Below, one piece after another: positions 10,701 through 25,700 of a DNA stretch of 64,000 nucleotides (positions are counted from its first letter, which is position 1; each line of letters opens with the position of its first letter). This DNA comes from Symsagittifera roscoffensis. Taxonomy: Eukaryota > Xenacoelomorpha > Acoela > Convolutidae. Below the pieces are notes generated by a model. The model was not told the DNA's origin. It worked only from the letters and a program-made list of their open reading frames with translations, and made no database searches. The stretch lies in contig NC_087063.1 of assembly GCF_963678635.1 (NCBI RefSeq), positions 63,533,290 to 63,597,289 of the forward strand. The letters are read 5' to 3'. A program made the position numbers and the translations under genes.

Positions 10701-13700
10701 GAAAACAATTATTGAAAATTGAAATATTCTGGAAATGAATGATAACAAGGTGTTGTGAACTTCAAAAACGAAATCATAGACGCAGTTTTGTCACGCCAAT
10801 TAATTACCTAGAAACCTTGGTAAATAATGGGATACAACGTTCCAAGAAAAACTACAAGGCAGAAGTTGTTGGAGTTGTGTCAGATAATGCTAGTAATATG
10901 GTGAAGTTGAGACGGAGCACCGCGGAGGGGACATCAATCACCGAGTACGGTTGTTCAGCACATTCCCTGGAATTGTTGGCAAAAGACCTGAAAACTCCAC
11001 TCACCAAAATTGTGACGGTGGCCAAACTTCTCAGAAACGGCCATCTGCCCCAAGCATGGCTCAAGGTTTCCGAGGGATCAACTTAACCGCCATTGGCTTG
11101 CGAAACAAGATGGGGTAGCAGTGTCAAAACCCTGGAACGGTTTATTAAGAACTGGCAACTACTTCGTACCATAGTTTCATCTAACACTGACCAGGGATGC
11201 GTAATAATATATTGCAATACTATTGTGTACCCGTTACCCAATATATTGTATTGGTTCTACCCTGCCAATCAATTATTGCAATAATTGCAATTAATTGCCC
11301 GATGCTTTGAGAAAAGACGTGAAAAAGAAGGTTGTTGGACCCAGCAGATAACTTCTGCATTCGCTTGTTCCCACATTTGCATTCAAATCGGTCTCCCCCA
11401 AGGACGGCGAAATAGAAATTCGCAACTTAATTGCTCGTATGGGGAGTGCAGTCAAAGGCTTTAGGCATGGCTGTGCTCTGAAACCAAGTGATGGCTGAAA
11501 TGAGTCAATTTGCGTCGGCAACACTTCCGGCCAATCACTGGCAGTTGCGGTGTTTGTACGCTTTGATCATATTGTTACACTATATTGTCGACAGGACACT
11601 CAATTATTGTATTGTGTGAAAGCTGACAATCAATTATTGTAGTATATTATATTGCAATATGTTGTGACCGCAATATATTTTTACGCATCCCTGACCCTGA
11701 CTATTTCTCCAAACAACCTGCAAAGGAAGTTCAAAAAATATTGAATGATTTAGTTGTGTACCAGCACAGTGAAGAAGCACTAAAGTCATCGAAGCCTGTT
11801 TGCTTAGCTCTGAACAAAGTCCAAGGCGACCATGTAACAGTTGCCGACTCTGTTGCAGCATGGAAAGCTCTATTAGCTGAGTTTCGTTTTTTTTGGGAGC
11901 GAAGCCAGAGAATGGATTGAGCTAGCAGAGAAAGGATACTTTAACACTTTGGTGCCACCATTGTTCACTGCGTATGCCATCCTCGGTATTTTGAGAGGGA
12001 CCTATCATCATCTGAATGGAAAGAAACAGCAGGCTGGGTTGAAAACGAAAACCCATTCTGTTATTCGTATTAAATGAACTTATTGGAGGTGGAAAAAACA
12101 ACCTTGAGCAAACTTTCCGTTCATCCAATTGTGAAATCGGGAACTTTTATCGGGCTCAAGTGTTAATCGGTACTGTTCCAGAAGTGTGCTCCGATATGTG
12201 CTTGAGATTACTTGCACTTGTTTCCACCTCAGCCGGTCTCGAAAGAATTTTCTCGACGATGGGAATGGTTGAAAGACGGAAATAGAAACAACTTGGACAG
12301 TGCAAAAACTGCAAAAATTTCATTTTGTATGTGTGCTCTAATGATTGAATTTCAATAATAAAAGTTTTTGCTTGGTTTTTACTTTTGACATTTTAAACAT
12401 TAATGACGCTACAAACGTTAAAAATGACATAAATTGACCAACACTGCGAGGGGCGGACCTAGGATTTTCTTGAGCGGAGGGGGGGGGGGGCGGATTTTCA
12501 AAAAACTTCGGAAATTTTGACGACCTTTTTTTAGGCCGACCAAATTGATTTTTTCGAGCTCTCCTAAAGCACTAGAAAGACGCTGCTTTGACCAAATTTT
12601 CTGCGCCGCGAACAAATTTAAAAAAAAAATAGGTCAAAAAAGCCGTTTTTGTGCTTTTTTTTGGAAAATTTTGACTAAAAAATTGCGTTTTTTTGGCGCG
12701 CGCTCTCCCGCAAATTTAGTATATATTGGCACCAAAGGCGCCTTTAGAAAAATTTTAGGGTCGGTCGGCCAAACATGGATTTCTTAAAAAGTACCAAAGG
12801 AGGGACCCTTTGGCTCGGCAGGGGTCGAATCCCCGAGGGGGGGGGGCGTCCGCTCTCCTCCTAAATCCACCCCTGTACTATAGTATTAAATTTGAGATTT
12901 AATAAAGCCCAAAAAGTCAAATAAAACAATGATTCAAACAAGGATAGCCGGTTACTGTGCAAGAAGCACAGAATGTTCCGACCTTAGTCTTAAAAATACA
13001 AAAATACGTTTTTTTTCAAGAACTTAGGCATATTCGATTGTCATATTAAAATAGGCAAATTGGCAAACAGTTTGTGTAAAAAATGATTAAAAAACAAAAA
13101 AGTCGTTAGAAAAACCAAAAACATTTACAATTTTTTTCAAACTTTTTCGCAGATACTTTTTTAATTTTGAAAAAAAATTTGATTACCAAAATGGCGCAAA
13201 CTCCAAAAACTAACTTTTATGCTGTTACGCATCATTTTACTCAAAAATTTCAAAAGGGTTTTTCTAGACACTGTCGTTCGAATCACGACTGAATTTTTAA
13301 TGTTCGAATCACGACTGAATTTTTAATGTTCGAATCACGACTGAAAGAGCTTTAATATGATATATCATTCGACACTTTCCGATGATTATTTGTGGTACGT
13401 GATTTTGCGTGGAAAAAAAAACTAAAACACTCAAATACAAAAATCCTTACCATTTTCAATGGCCGGAACAACAACCAGGAGTTTCTCTATATCTTTGAAA
13501 ACAATTATTGAAAATTGAAATATTCTGGAAATGAATGATAACAAGGTGTTGTGAACTTCAAAAACGAAATCATAGACGCAGTTTTGTCACGCCAATTAAT
13601 AACGCATAAATATTGAAAACCGATGCATTGTATTTGGCTTGACTCAATTGGTATGATTTATTTTTTTTTGAAAACTCAAGTTGATGCTTACGGTGATGGT

Positions 13701-16700
13701 TAAACTGGATAACATAGGTACAACGTTGTGGTCTGTAATGACAGCCAAATTTTCCTCATCTTTCGCAATCTGAGCAATAGCAGCGCAAACAGCCGCCAAA
13801 ACTTCAAAGTGGTCAGACTCCAAGAGGTTGACGATGAGTTCCAGACCCCCGACGAAGGAGCGGACCATCTCGCCTGCCTCGCGGTGGTTCATGATGCAGG
13901 GACAGATGGCCCAGGCGGCACTGGCTTCCACCTCCCAGTTCTTGTTCTTCAAAAGGGACCAGAGAAGACGCACACCATCGTAGTTGTCAATGATTCTGTA
14001 TGGAAATTAAAAAAAAAAACAAGTTACTATTTTTTGGCACAAACAATTTAGCCTGTAATTAGTTCATTCAAATAAAAATTTAAAATTTTCACAATACCCT
14101 TGCTTATTGCTAGGGTAAAGAACAAAGTGAAAATGATCACTCGTGCGTAAACTCGCAAAGAACTATTTTTTTCTTCATGTTATCAGATATTGTTTCTAAT
14201 TTTCCCCAAAAAGTTTTAAACTGAAGCCTATGATTAAACTTACGGCATGCTCTCTTTATCTCTGGCACAAGCCCCGATTGCGTTAGTTGTGTTGACCAAC
14301 AAGGCATGGTTAGTTCCCGTCAACTGACTTATCAACGGAGGAATTCCATTCTTGTTCCTGATAGTGTTACGATTCTCTTCCGACTTAGCGCATTCGCTAA
14401 GTGCACCGACAACATTGATCAGGACATCTTCGGGCTGGTCTTCAAGGAGCGAAACCAGACGCTCAATAACACCCATTTTCTGGAACATCTTTACGTTTTC
14501 ATCGCTGATCGCGCACTTCCAGATAGCGCCAGTAGCTGCAGCTAGGAGTTCCTTATCGTCTGATTGGTCAAGAAGGTCAACCAATGGCTGAAGTCCGTTG
14601 AACTTTCGGACAAGATTTCGAGTTTCCTCATCCTCAGCACACTGAAATGTCAAAATATGAAATCAATTATAAAGTGCATTTAGGTTGTTTCGAAAGAACT
14701 CCGAAATATTTTCTTGGCTCACAATAACAATTTAAATTAAAAATTGCGCTCGAATGTTTTCAGCGGCCATTTGCGATAAAATTTAAACGGTCAAAAGGTT
14801 TGAGAAGTGGAAAAAGGACCACGGAACCAAAAAAAAACTTTTTCAACTTTCGAAGAAAATATATAAACGGTAAAGCTCTCTGAATATCAAAAACAACTTA
14901 TGATTTTCAAGCCAAGAAAAAACTTAATCAAGTAAAAAATATATGACCTTAAAAATTGCACTAGCGCAGTGCATCCTCAGTTCCAGGTTCTCGCTCTTCA
15001 AATTAGCAACCAGATCCTCGATCATCCCTTGCGTCCTAATAGCCAGTCTGTAGTTACTCTCAGAAGCACACTCCTGCAGAGTCCCGATGACGGGAACCAG
15101 CATGCTCTCATATTGAGACTTTAGAAGCTTCGCCAAGAGAGGAATGGCACCTGCCTTTCGCATCGCGCGCTTGTTCTTGGTACTCTTGCTGCAAGACCAC
15201 AGAGCCAGAGCGCCACATCTGGCAACTTCGATGTCTTTGGAATCTCCACCACTGGCTGATTTGCCAACGGGCGCGTTATCCATCAAAGCCACCTGTGGTA
15301 AAACAAAAAGTCATGAACGATCCCAACATCCTGAAAATGGTTGACTAAAAAGGCTTTAATAATTTGTTTTGAATTAGAGATTCCCATCATCGAAAGAGGA
15401 AAAGTCTGTGACTCACAAGCTTCTTAATTCCGCCGTACTGTCGGACAACTCTTCTAGCTCGCCTGAATTTGGCTACGTTGGCAATGGTCTCTGCCGCCAG
15501 ACATTTGAGGTCCTGGTTGGGAGACTTGAGGATGTTGACCATCGTCTGCAGACCACCCAACTCTGCGATAGACTTGCGGATCTGCACATTCCGAGAGATT
15601 TCCTTCAGGATCTTTAGAGCTCCGATCTGTAAAGTTAAAAGCAAGTAAGAATTCATTCTCTCTTTCGAATTAACCAAGAAATTCAAACAAAAGAAATTGA
15701 GCTCAAGATTTCCGCGTAACTATTTTGAAAATTATTCAATTTCAACTGTGTTTTATGATAAAACAGTGATATTTATAATGAAATTCTGGCTGATTTTAAG
15801 CAAATTGATTTAATTTCAAGATTAGAGCGAATTTAATTTCCAGCGTCTAAAAGAGACTGCTTGATTTCAACTTCTGGGAGAAAGAGCAACTAATCTGCAA
15901 TCTATTAATGAACGTCTGCAATAATCCAACTGACTTTGCATTTAACGTCTTCAGTGTCCAGTAGATTGAGCAGCACCTCCAGTCCTCCCACATTCCGGAT
16001 TGCCAACTGGCATGTCTCCTGGCCCAGGTTGAAGTCCCGCAGACAACACAGGGCTATGATTGTCGCAGTTTGGTTTCCACCCTGGACGACACAAAAAGCC
16101 AGAATGTAAAACTTTTAAGAAGACCCGGGTTGACGTCCATAAAAGAAAAATGCTTATCATACAATTTCATATATGGCGACTATGGAAAAAAATACTTATT
16201 ATACAGTTTTTATACAAAATTGAAAAACTGTATTAAGCGATTTGAAAAAAATACTTCAGTTCTATTTCCATCTTTTGAATCTTTCTGCTCAATAAAAAAG
16301 TGATTTTTATTTTTTGATTATAAAAATGCTTATCACACAATTTTCATGTATAAAAAATGATATTTTTGCTAACTTCTTCCAATTTTTTTTGTTAAAAATT
16401 GTATTATTTAAAGCTTATTATTTGATTCCAGACCATGTAAAAAATGCCTATCATAATATTTCATAGTATGGAAAAAACGCTTATCATGCTATTTTCATTG
16501 TATTTTTTTTGGTCTATGAAATAGTATGATAAGCATTTTTTTCATAATATGAAATAGTTTGATAAGCATTTTTTGTCAACCCGGGGATATAAAAGATATT
16601 GGATTCTAGATCAAAAACGTTTACGTTTTCATGGGTCTAAACTTTACAAGGGAATAAGTAGGATTACGCGACTTGAAACTTGGCTCGAAAATTTCATCCG

Positions 16701-19700
16701 TATACTACTGAATCAAGGTCATTTTTCCCATTTTCAGTCCCGAATTTACGTGGTATTCATTTTGGAATCTCTTATTGTAATTTTGACTAACATTTCAGCA
16801 AGTACTTTATTTTCTAACCTTGAGGTACTTGACGAGCTTCTGTATCTGCCAGTACTCGGGAGGCAGGTCGGCTGACCCCCCGTCCTGGCGTCTGTCGGGT
16901 GCCTCCTCCTCCTCCTCGCTTTCCGAGGAACTGTCCGAGAAGTCGCTGTCCTTGTTCGTCATAGGAGTGCTGCGCGGTTTGCCACCGGTGCTGAAGGCAC
17001 ACACAGAGTAAATTGGAGTTGGTTCATACCAGTTTACTCCAAATGAATGATTAGGAGAAACAATGATTAAACACGTTAGGATTTAGGGCGATTATATTCA
17101 AAAGTATCATTTGAAAAAACCGTTTTCAAGTCTAAGCATAAAAAACTGTAAACATGTTCAGTTTTTTGTATACAATTTGACCGAAATTTATGGCCAAAAA
17201 TTAAGGATACAAAGGAATTTTTGAAAAAAAAGCGTATTAACTTCATTTCGTAAAAGCAGAAATAATACTTCGCTATGCACTCCTTTTTTTGCAGATGAAC
17301 CTTGGACATAAGAAACATTACAAAGATCGAAAACACTATAAATAAAGACGATCAAAAAGAGTTCGGCTTACAAGGACTTCTGCCTGGCGCTCTGACTCTC
17401 CATCGTGATCTTCCTCTTGTCAGTCGTGCTCTTCTTCTTATCCTTCCCATCCTTCTCCGATGACTCATCCTTTCTCTTCAACTCCCTCTTGCGACCATCC
17501 TTGGCACCCGCCTCCTCCTCGTCATCGCTCAGCTTGCCAAGGGTCTTCCAGGGAAGTGACACTTCCTTCCGTTGTTTCTTGGTTTTCTCACGCTGCGCTT
17601 TTCGTTTTTTCTCCTGCTCCCTGGGAAAAAAATCAAAATGGCGAGTGTTCTGTCTACTTAAAACCTGTAATACGTGAACAAGCTCCCCTCTAACAATGAA
17701 TGACAAATTCATAGAAAAATTTAGCATAGAAATAGCTTTTGCATTATGAAAAGAAACATGAATACAATAAATACCCACGCTGGAAAACGCTCAATTCTGA
17801 TTGGTTGAAAAATAAAACTGTTGATCAAGAGCACTACTTCCCTCTTATATTAAGGGGGGGGGGGGGTTGGTAGATTGTTCATTTGTTCTAAGAACAAACA
17901 CATACCTGTCGGTGTCCGCTCGTTTGTCCTGTTGTCTCTTGGGCCTCATCTCTCCCTCTGACTCGCTCGAGTACCTCCTCTCGCCCTTCTTCGTCTCACG
18001 AGTCTCATTCGCAAACTCCTGAATCCACACACACAGAGTCACATAAGATTACAAAGGAAAGGCATACAGAAATTTGAATCCGTGCCGCAGGGAATGGTTA
18101 TCACCGTAACCACTATAAAAAGAGAGTTTGAAACAGTTGCGCAATCTTCATTACTTTAAGCATGTAAAGATGAAGTGAGCCGTTCAACACATTTTGGTAC
18201 TATTCTACGCTACAGATTGTCGGTGGTCTGAACGGTACCGCGACAACTCACAACAAAAGACAACTCGCAAAACTTAAGGAAAGCGACAACCCGCAAGTTT
18301 TTTAAAAACAAATTGGAAGAAATTTTGGTTGAAGGTCGCAGGTTGGCGCGCTACGCGCGCATTGCCACTTCGCGGCAATAACCGGCTCTAAATTTAGTCC
18401 TACCCTCTGTTGGCAAGTTTGCAAGACGCATATTGTCTTCTAAGGCGAGTTGTCTTTAAAAGCGAGTTGTCTTTTAGAGCGAGCTGTCTTTTGTTGCGAG
18501 TCTTTTCTTACATCAAAAATGTTTATTGCGAGCTGTCGTAATACGGCCTGAACATCGGTTTTTTTTCTAGAGGTGTCAGTATATACTAAGTTTTAAGAGT
18601 GATGCAAGCCAAAATAAGTGTTCCTTCTAAGTGTATATGTATCATGAACGAATTCTTTTTGATGAAAATTCAAGCTGAATTTTAAGCTTAAGAGAGTTTT
18701 GAGTCCGGGTGGCTCTTTCGAAAACAGGCGCATTGTTTTATGAAACATTTTTTAAAAAAATATATATATTTTTTTGCTATTAGTGCACTTGTGATTCTCC
18801 TCACATTTCACAATCAGTTGTGTGCACTTGACATAAATTTGTTATATTTTAAAAATGAACAATTCATTGTTTTTCCGTGAAGTTACTTAAGCTTCTAGAC
18901 TATTACCTTCGATGCAAGATTTGATGCGAACATGGGACTGACTTCCTTCAACAGACTCTTCAGATCTTTAAAGATTTCCCCTTTCCTCTCGTAATTGGGT
19001 TCGGCCGTCTCCTTGTTATAGCCCTAAAGAAGTTCGTAGGCTTAAATTGTCTCAGTATCCAATGTTCGGCAGTTTTATAGGGTAGTGTACAGATATTGAA
19101 ACTAGGCTTGCAGACGTAATAAAAGCAGAAATAAGTTTTAGACAATTTAAAACACAAAGGCGAAGCAGAGCTTCGAGCCACTTGCGATACCTCAAAAACA
19201 TAGCATGACAAGCTAGGAGACATAAAATGAGACGAAATCTTCCAAGACCAAAAATATTTGAAAAATAAAATCGAAAAAAGACTGCCTCCACTAAGATTTT
19301 TATACATGTCTCGACGAATGAATTTGAATTCAAAGTAAATATGTCTTTAAACACAATTGACATAGCGTTCAGGCGAAATGAATCTAGCTGAAATTAAGAC
19401 AACAAAACCAAAGTAGTCACGCGTTGGGTAGAAAACAAAATTGAGCAAGAAAAAAAACATGAGCTAGAAAGCTTTGAAACTCGGAAGTTTTTGCATCAGC
19501 CTCACACTAAAGCATCTATTATCGAGAACCTATTATTACATTCGAAATGACGCGATATGAGCGCTGATAGTTTTTGTTCTGAAAAATTAAGTTTTATTAG
19601 CCTGAAATTATCAGATACGAATGTTACTCGATCACTTTACTCGCTCGAAAATTAGACTGAAACTCGCATGAAAATTACCGACATAGGGAAAAATTTTTGG

Positions 19701-22700
19701 AAATTTTATCAAGTCCCTCGAATCACAGCTGAAAGGGCTTTATTATGTTTAGTATGATATATCACTCGACCCATTCCGATGATTTTTTTGTGGTAATTGA
19801 TTTTGAGTGGGAAAAAAAAACAAGCCCGAATCCAAACTTCCTCCCATTTTTAATGGTTGGATCAAAAACTTAAGTATTGAAAAACTGCAATTAAACTTAA
19901 CAGTCCGCAAAATTACTTTCCCGCATACATCGCATTAAACTGATAACACTGAGTTAAAATTCAGAAAGTAGATACCAAATAAGTGAGACATTTTGAAGCG
20001 AGTAATGACAGCAAAAAACTATCACCAATGTATCGCAATGTATAACCACTGATCCGAAAAACAAAGGTAACATATCGTCAACTTTATGGCTTTCAAATGC
20101 ATTTCATCTTAGACATGTCAATGGTTTGAAAAAATGGAATCAAACTAGCTTTAAAAGTCATATCGTGACCCGAACATGGTATGTATTTGGAGTGAAATGC
20201 GAAAATTTTGGTTATTGTAAAAACCTATGAACTTTTGGCTTATCAACAAGAACAACAACAGACATCAAAGGGCCATCACAATTTATCGATATCAAAAAAG
20301 GATGGTTTAAGGACGTAAGAATCATAAAAGAAACCAAAAACTATCGTAAACAAATTTCTCGTAAGCGAATCAACTAAGAACTGAAACAGTTCAAATGCCT
20401 TTTAGAAGAACTACCACATGCAAGATAAAAAATATTAATTGAAAGAAAACGCTTCATCAAATTGCATTGTTTCACTGAAACTCACCACCCTTATCTGTAT
20501 TGTTTCGTAGCAATTTGATGAGCTAGCTAAGTCTGTTACCAGAGCGTTTCACAAAAATTGCCCTTACTAATGAAAATAGACTATTATCCAGCTTCAAAAT
20601 CCGTAATATTTACTGGCATTATTTGCATGTATTGATTTATTATACAGTAACTATTTACATAAATCTACGTTTTCAATTACTCGATGTCTGTAATTTACTA
20701 ATGCGGATACACTCGAAGGATTGGAAAACAAACTGAAAATGTACCCAACCTCTAACCTTTGCCATGCTAGAAAAATCTCAATTGCTTTTTTCAACCAGAG
20801 TTTCCAAACTTATAACTCACTGTGTCACCTAAATTTGCATAGAAATACGCCATTGAAACAGACTGATCAAAGCAAGCGCGAACCGCTATGGTTAAAAGTG
20901 TTTCTGATAAATTCGAATTACTTGATTTTGAAAGAAGCCAGAAGTGCTCGCTGTGACGCATATCTCATCCTGCTCCAGAGTTATAATCTCGAGGTAGCAT
21001 ATCTCCCCTTCCAGCTGTCTCAGAGTGGGAGCCCGGCAACCATTCTTGAAAACTATATTGGAAGTGTATATAATTTTTTCAAGCAGCTTTCCGTTGCGAA
21101 GGTTCGTGTATCGTTGTAGAAGCTCCACCTCATTGGTCACTACATCTGGAGTCAACCGATAGCCCCTAAAGCAACAGTGCTTCGTGAGTTGAGTACTTCA
21201 ACATGTAACAAAACAATATTTTCATTTACTGGTTGCAAGACAGGCTTGATCGATACAGCAAACATATTTACCTAATTTTTTCTTAGTGCATTAACCACTT
21301 GCCAAGTATGCTAGCTCTGGGTGATGTTAATGCATTGAAAAACAAAATTATACCTCTAAAGGAGTAGCTAGTCGCTGTGCAAATAGCACAGAATGCTGCG
21401 AACACTAAAAATCGATCAAAAATTGTTCTACTTTTCTTATTTTTCTGCCGTTTTCTTGAGTTCATTTCGCTTAGCAGCCACTCCCTATTTTTCTAATCTA
21501 CTGTCCCACGGTAAACGACTCGGAATAGTAAAAATTGAGATTAATTCGAATCATGACTGACAGGGCTTTAATAGACCAGGGGGAGACCTGGGAACAGCAG
21601 ATATGAGCGTTTAAAAGAAGAAGAAGAAGAAGAAGAATTTATTTCTTCAGACAATTAAATGCAAAAATACAGAAAATGAAGAAACACATTTTTAATAGTC
21701 ATCATTGAATTTATCTGACATTTTGTATAACATATCTGAAGAGGATAGACCAAGGGCATAATAATTGCCCGCTTGACGTCTACCCTGGTAGTAGTAAGAC
21801 ACGAAAAGTATAATAACTATAAATGAAAAGTATTTAAATAATAAAAATGAAAATTTAGGTCCTGAATTGCACATATCTACAATTTCCATGTCTTCTCCCC
21901 TCAAATTTAACCCAAAAAACAATTCGAGCTTGCTTTGGGGTATCTGAAATCGCGGAGGTTAGCGAAAAACCCACCAGAGGTCAAAGTTATTTCCCACTTG
22001 TTGAGATTGGTCGGAACAATAAGCTCGCTGCATTAATCAACTTGATCAGCTAGATGCCTTTTTTATAATCGGCAGCGGAACAGTCAAGGCCAAAATAATC
22101 AAAACTAGCTGTGTGAGTTTCAAAATTCAAAGAAAAAATATATGGCCTTAAACCTCTTTGACTGTTAAGCAAAAATATGATTGCTACTTATTTTGATAAA
22201 AACAACCACATTTGAGAAAACTGGATTAACAAGTAAACTTTTTATTGTGCTGGTAAACCTGAAAACTAAAATCCACTTTCGAAACTAGAAGTCGATCACG
22301 TTTTTTGCTGTTCGATAGTGGAATTTGCCAAAGAAAATGAACTGAAAAAAAAATGAACAGAAATCAAAAGACAAACCGCAGAAAAATCAAATTTTAGCGT
22401 GAACGAATTTTAAGAATTTCGGACCAACTCAAGGCAGATTGTAGATATTATCCAATTACAAAAGGAAAAACCGCCAATCAATTAAAAATTGAGAAATTTC
22501 GTATCACAATTTACCTAGAGCGAAGCTGTACTTCCTTTGCGAGCACAAGCGATAAAACGGCAAAAACTCTAAATAGGCAAAAAAAAAGAAAATTTTAAGA
22601 ATAAAGAAATATCTTTTTACAAAAAGTCTCTTCAAATAAAACTTCAAAAACAACCAAACTAGTCTATTGCAGTGCAAAAAAAATCTGATGTGTTTCATCT

Positions 22701-25700
22701 AGATTGGTTGAAGGCAGAAATAAAATGAAGCAATTAGGATAGAAAAAAAAACATTAATTTTTTCATTTTCGTTTTTAGTCCAAACCATGTTATTTTGTTT
22801 ACTACAAAAAAACAACCTATACAGTCCCTTCTTGTCTGATGTATTGTCTTTCTTTAGGTTGTTTTAGATACTATGATTTTATATTTAACGCTAGTGTACA
22901 TCAAGTATTAGAAAAAGAAAACTTTTGTCTGAAAACTTTTGGTTTGGCATATCTTAAACTAAGGGATTTTCTGTCAAGTATATTCCTCTGGATTCTATAT
23001 CTTTCATCAGAACAAGTTAGAGCATGATTGGAAATAGTAATTTACTTCGTATTCTGAACAATTTTTATATAGCTGATTCTTAGATAGTTTTCGATTCATC
23101 GGCTTAAAAAGTTGATTTTGATAAATGGATCGGTAGTGAAGTTGTTTATCACTGAGGACAATCTCGAGGAGCGACTGGTGAAAAAATTAGCTGCTTATTG
23201 CCAAGCGTAAATTGTTTTTGCTGCTCAAATCCTGGTTTATGATTTTGTTAATAACCACTAAACTGGCCAATTTGATTGTATTATTTTAATTTTCATCTGA
23301 AAACGGATCCAATTGCTCGTCAATTGGTGATCTCAATTCGTTGAGATGCTTTTCAATACTGTCCTGATTTGTGGAAAGGTTTGTGAGAGTGCTTATTAGA
23401 TTTGGGTGTATTTGCAAGAAACAGGCTGTTGTGGTCCTCGTATGGCTGCTACTCCAATGTATCCTTAGAATAGCTGCTGGAACTCCAAGAAGTCTTTTTT
23501 CCGTTCTTCCGAAATATTCAACCGGAAATTAAGCTTTTGCCATCTAATTGCAGTTGATGAGTTTCCGATACAATTGATGATTTGTAGTTGCTTTGGAATT
23601 GACTACCTTTCGTCTACTTCCAACTTTTGTTTGATCACTAGCTCACTTGACAATCCATCTGTCTGCAACGAGAAGCAGTGATGTTGTAGAAGGTCGCAAT
23701 TTGGTCGTAACTTTGGTCCTCAATTCTGCAGGTTGGAAAGCAAATAGTGGAACTGGGGTTAATTACAAGTAACAGTTGTATTATTTGTCCCCTGTCAATC
23801 TCAGTTTTTCACTGGTGGTGGCTCTGCTACGCATATCTGATCCTCGCTGTGAGAACCAGGTGGTATTTCACTGTTCAGTTTCGAAGTCTTCGGTTGGCGT
23901 CAACTTGTTATGAATTCAAAAATATAGTCTTCAACGCGGTCAGTATGTCATATACTGAGTCTTGCCTATCTGATCAATTGTCTTCCTGTAGGCTGTTTCG
24001 GAGCTGGTATTGTATAATAAATAGCGCTAACCGCTAACAAGTAATTATGATAATTACTTCTAAATCGAGCGATTTGGCACATCTTAGACAGACAGAAGCC
24101 TCAGCCAAACCTTTTCCTATAGATTCTATTTTAACAATCAAAACAAATTGGGGCGTGATGGAATAATTTCTTCACTTCGAATCCTGATCAGTCCTTTTAC
24201 AGAACGGATAAACTTCTCTATATTTGACGATACTAGTTGTCAATGTTCGCGTAATAAAGTAAATATAAGAAGAGATAGCTCCATCTTCAAGGTGCGTTAT
24301 ATAATTGATTATATCAAAATGGCTAATATGAAATGCATGGCATCTGGCCGGGATGTCACATAACTTTTCAAGAAAAAAATCTTTCCTGGTGGTAGGAATT
24401 TGAGTATCATATTGTATCTGACCTGCTGCGGTCTGTTGGGGTTGCGAGCAGTTCGAGGGTAACTGCATTTGTGCTAACTGTAGACCGCGTCATTAGCGAA
24501 AATGTTGATTTTAGTACATGGCTGGGTAGTGATATTGTTGGTATCATTTGGAAACTTTGTTGAGGCGTGACTGAACAAAAGTTCAACTGGTTACTGCCTA
24601 GCGCAAATTGCTTTTGCTGTCCAATCCTTTGATTTGATGCTGTTCAGAACCACTGAGCTGACTAGTTTGATTGCATTATTTTGTGTCTTTTGTCCTATTA
24701 TTTTCGCTTCTTGTCGTCCATAGTTCGATTTAGCTGCGGTCACCGGAGTTTTGTTTATTATTTGCTGTTTCAATTTATTGCTTCTTAGTGTCGCGATTTT
24801 TTCTGTAAACGTAGCACAGAAATGACCCGAATTAAAGGGGAGTTGCAGTTCCCGATCGACCCCTCTTCCGGTAGGCTACTTTCCGAGTAAAGTTTCACAC
24901 AAAACGGTAATCACACATTCTGTCACAAAAACTAAATGCAATCATGCTCATACATGTTGCGTTCTTGCCAGTGGTTAAGCCCAATGATTCGTGAAATGTT
25001 TCAAGAAAACACCCGTTGCCTTCAGCTAACTCTTCAAATCCTTTTCCTTATCGGCCTTGAATCGACTCTGTTCGTATGTCAAAATTATCATCTGGGAGGG
25101 GTCCTGGAGACAATCTACCTTTGGCAGGGATGCCTTTTAACCTTTCACACACTAGGTAAAAGGACAAGCTGCCTCATCGGCTATTCTTATTGTAAATTAT
25201 TGGCTATTCTAATCATCGGTTAAAAATTGTTATTATGTAGGTTCTGTACTATCAAACTTTGATGCAGCTTCTAATCCCGTCAGCCTTTAACTAAATTAGT
25301 CTGAAAAACGAAAAAATTCGGACCTGTTTTTCTTGACACTGACAAGTTTTTGAATTTTTTTTTTGAATTCTTCTCACGGCGGAAAAGTCTGTAATATGTT
25401 ATGACTCCGTGAGTTTTCTATGAGGGTGTCGAAATCAGAAAGAAATGAAACAAACTACGCGAAAGGTACCTCCCGCACTTAGAGGATAGTCAAAACAACA
25501 AATATCGATACAGAGACGAAGAAGAGACTAATTGCAAAGATGAAAAAAGCGGTGAAAAGCAATACCACAAAAACAACATCACCTCAAGAAGGAGAAGAGG
25601 AAACGACTACGCAAGGAAATCGTTTCAAGGACCCTTTTTGTGAAGGGAGCGGCCCGGCAATAGCCGAACCGAACACCTCCTAAAACAACCTGTAGGCTAC

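Larger units (their letters stand above)
8007..10802. repeat. Tandem duplication of 2.8 kb, unit 1
   Basis: This segment is repeated directly at 10803-13598 with an offset of exactly 2,796 bp and only scattered substitutions. The breakpoint shows TAATTA microhomology. It includes the 3' part of the hAT pseudogene, two MITEs and a dispersed repeat. Confidence 0.93.
10803..13598. repeat. Tandem duplication of 2.8 kb, unit 2
   Basis: Near-identical copy of 8007-10802. Unit-specific differences include TTTTC/TTTGC near 8583/11379 and AAAAAG/AAATAG near 9485/12281, so it is not an exact assembly repeat. Confidence 0.93.

Noticed and set aside
18960-19363. Minus-strand hydrophobic frames of 103-115 codons overlapping ODAD2 exon 5.
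   Set aside because: The true exon uses a different frame with clean splice sites and family match. The hydrophobic frame is AT-rich intron translation.
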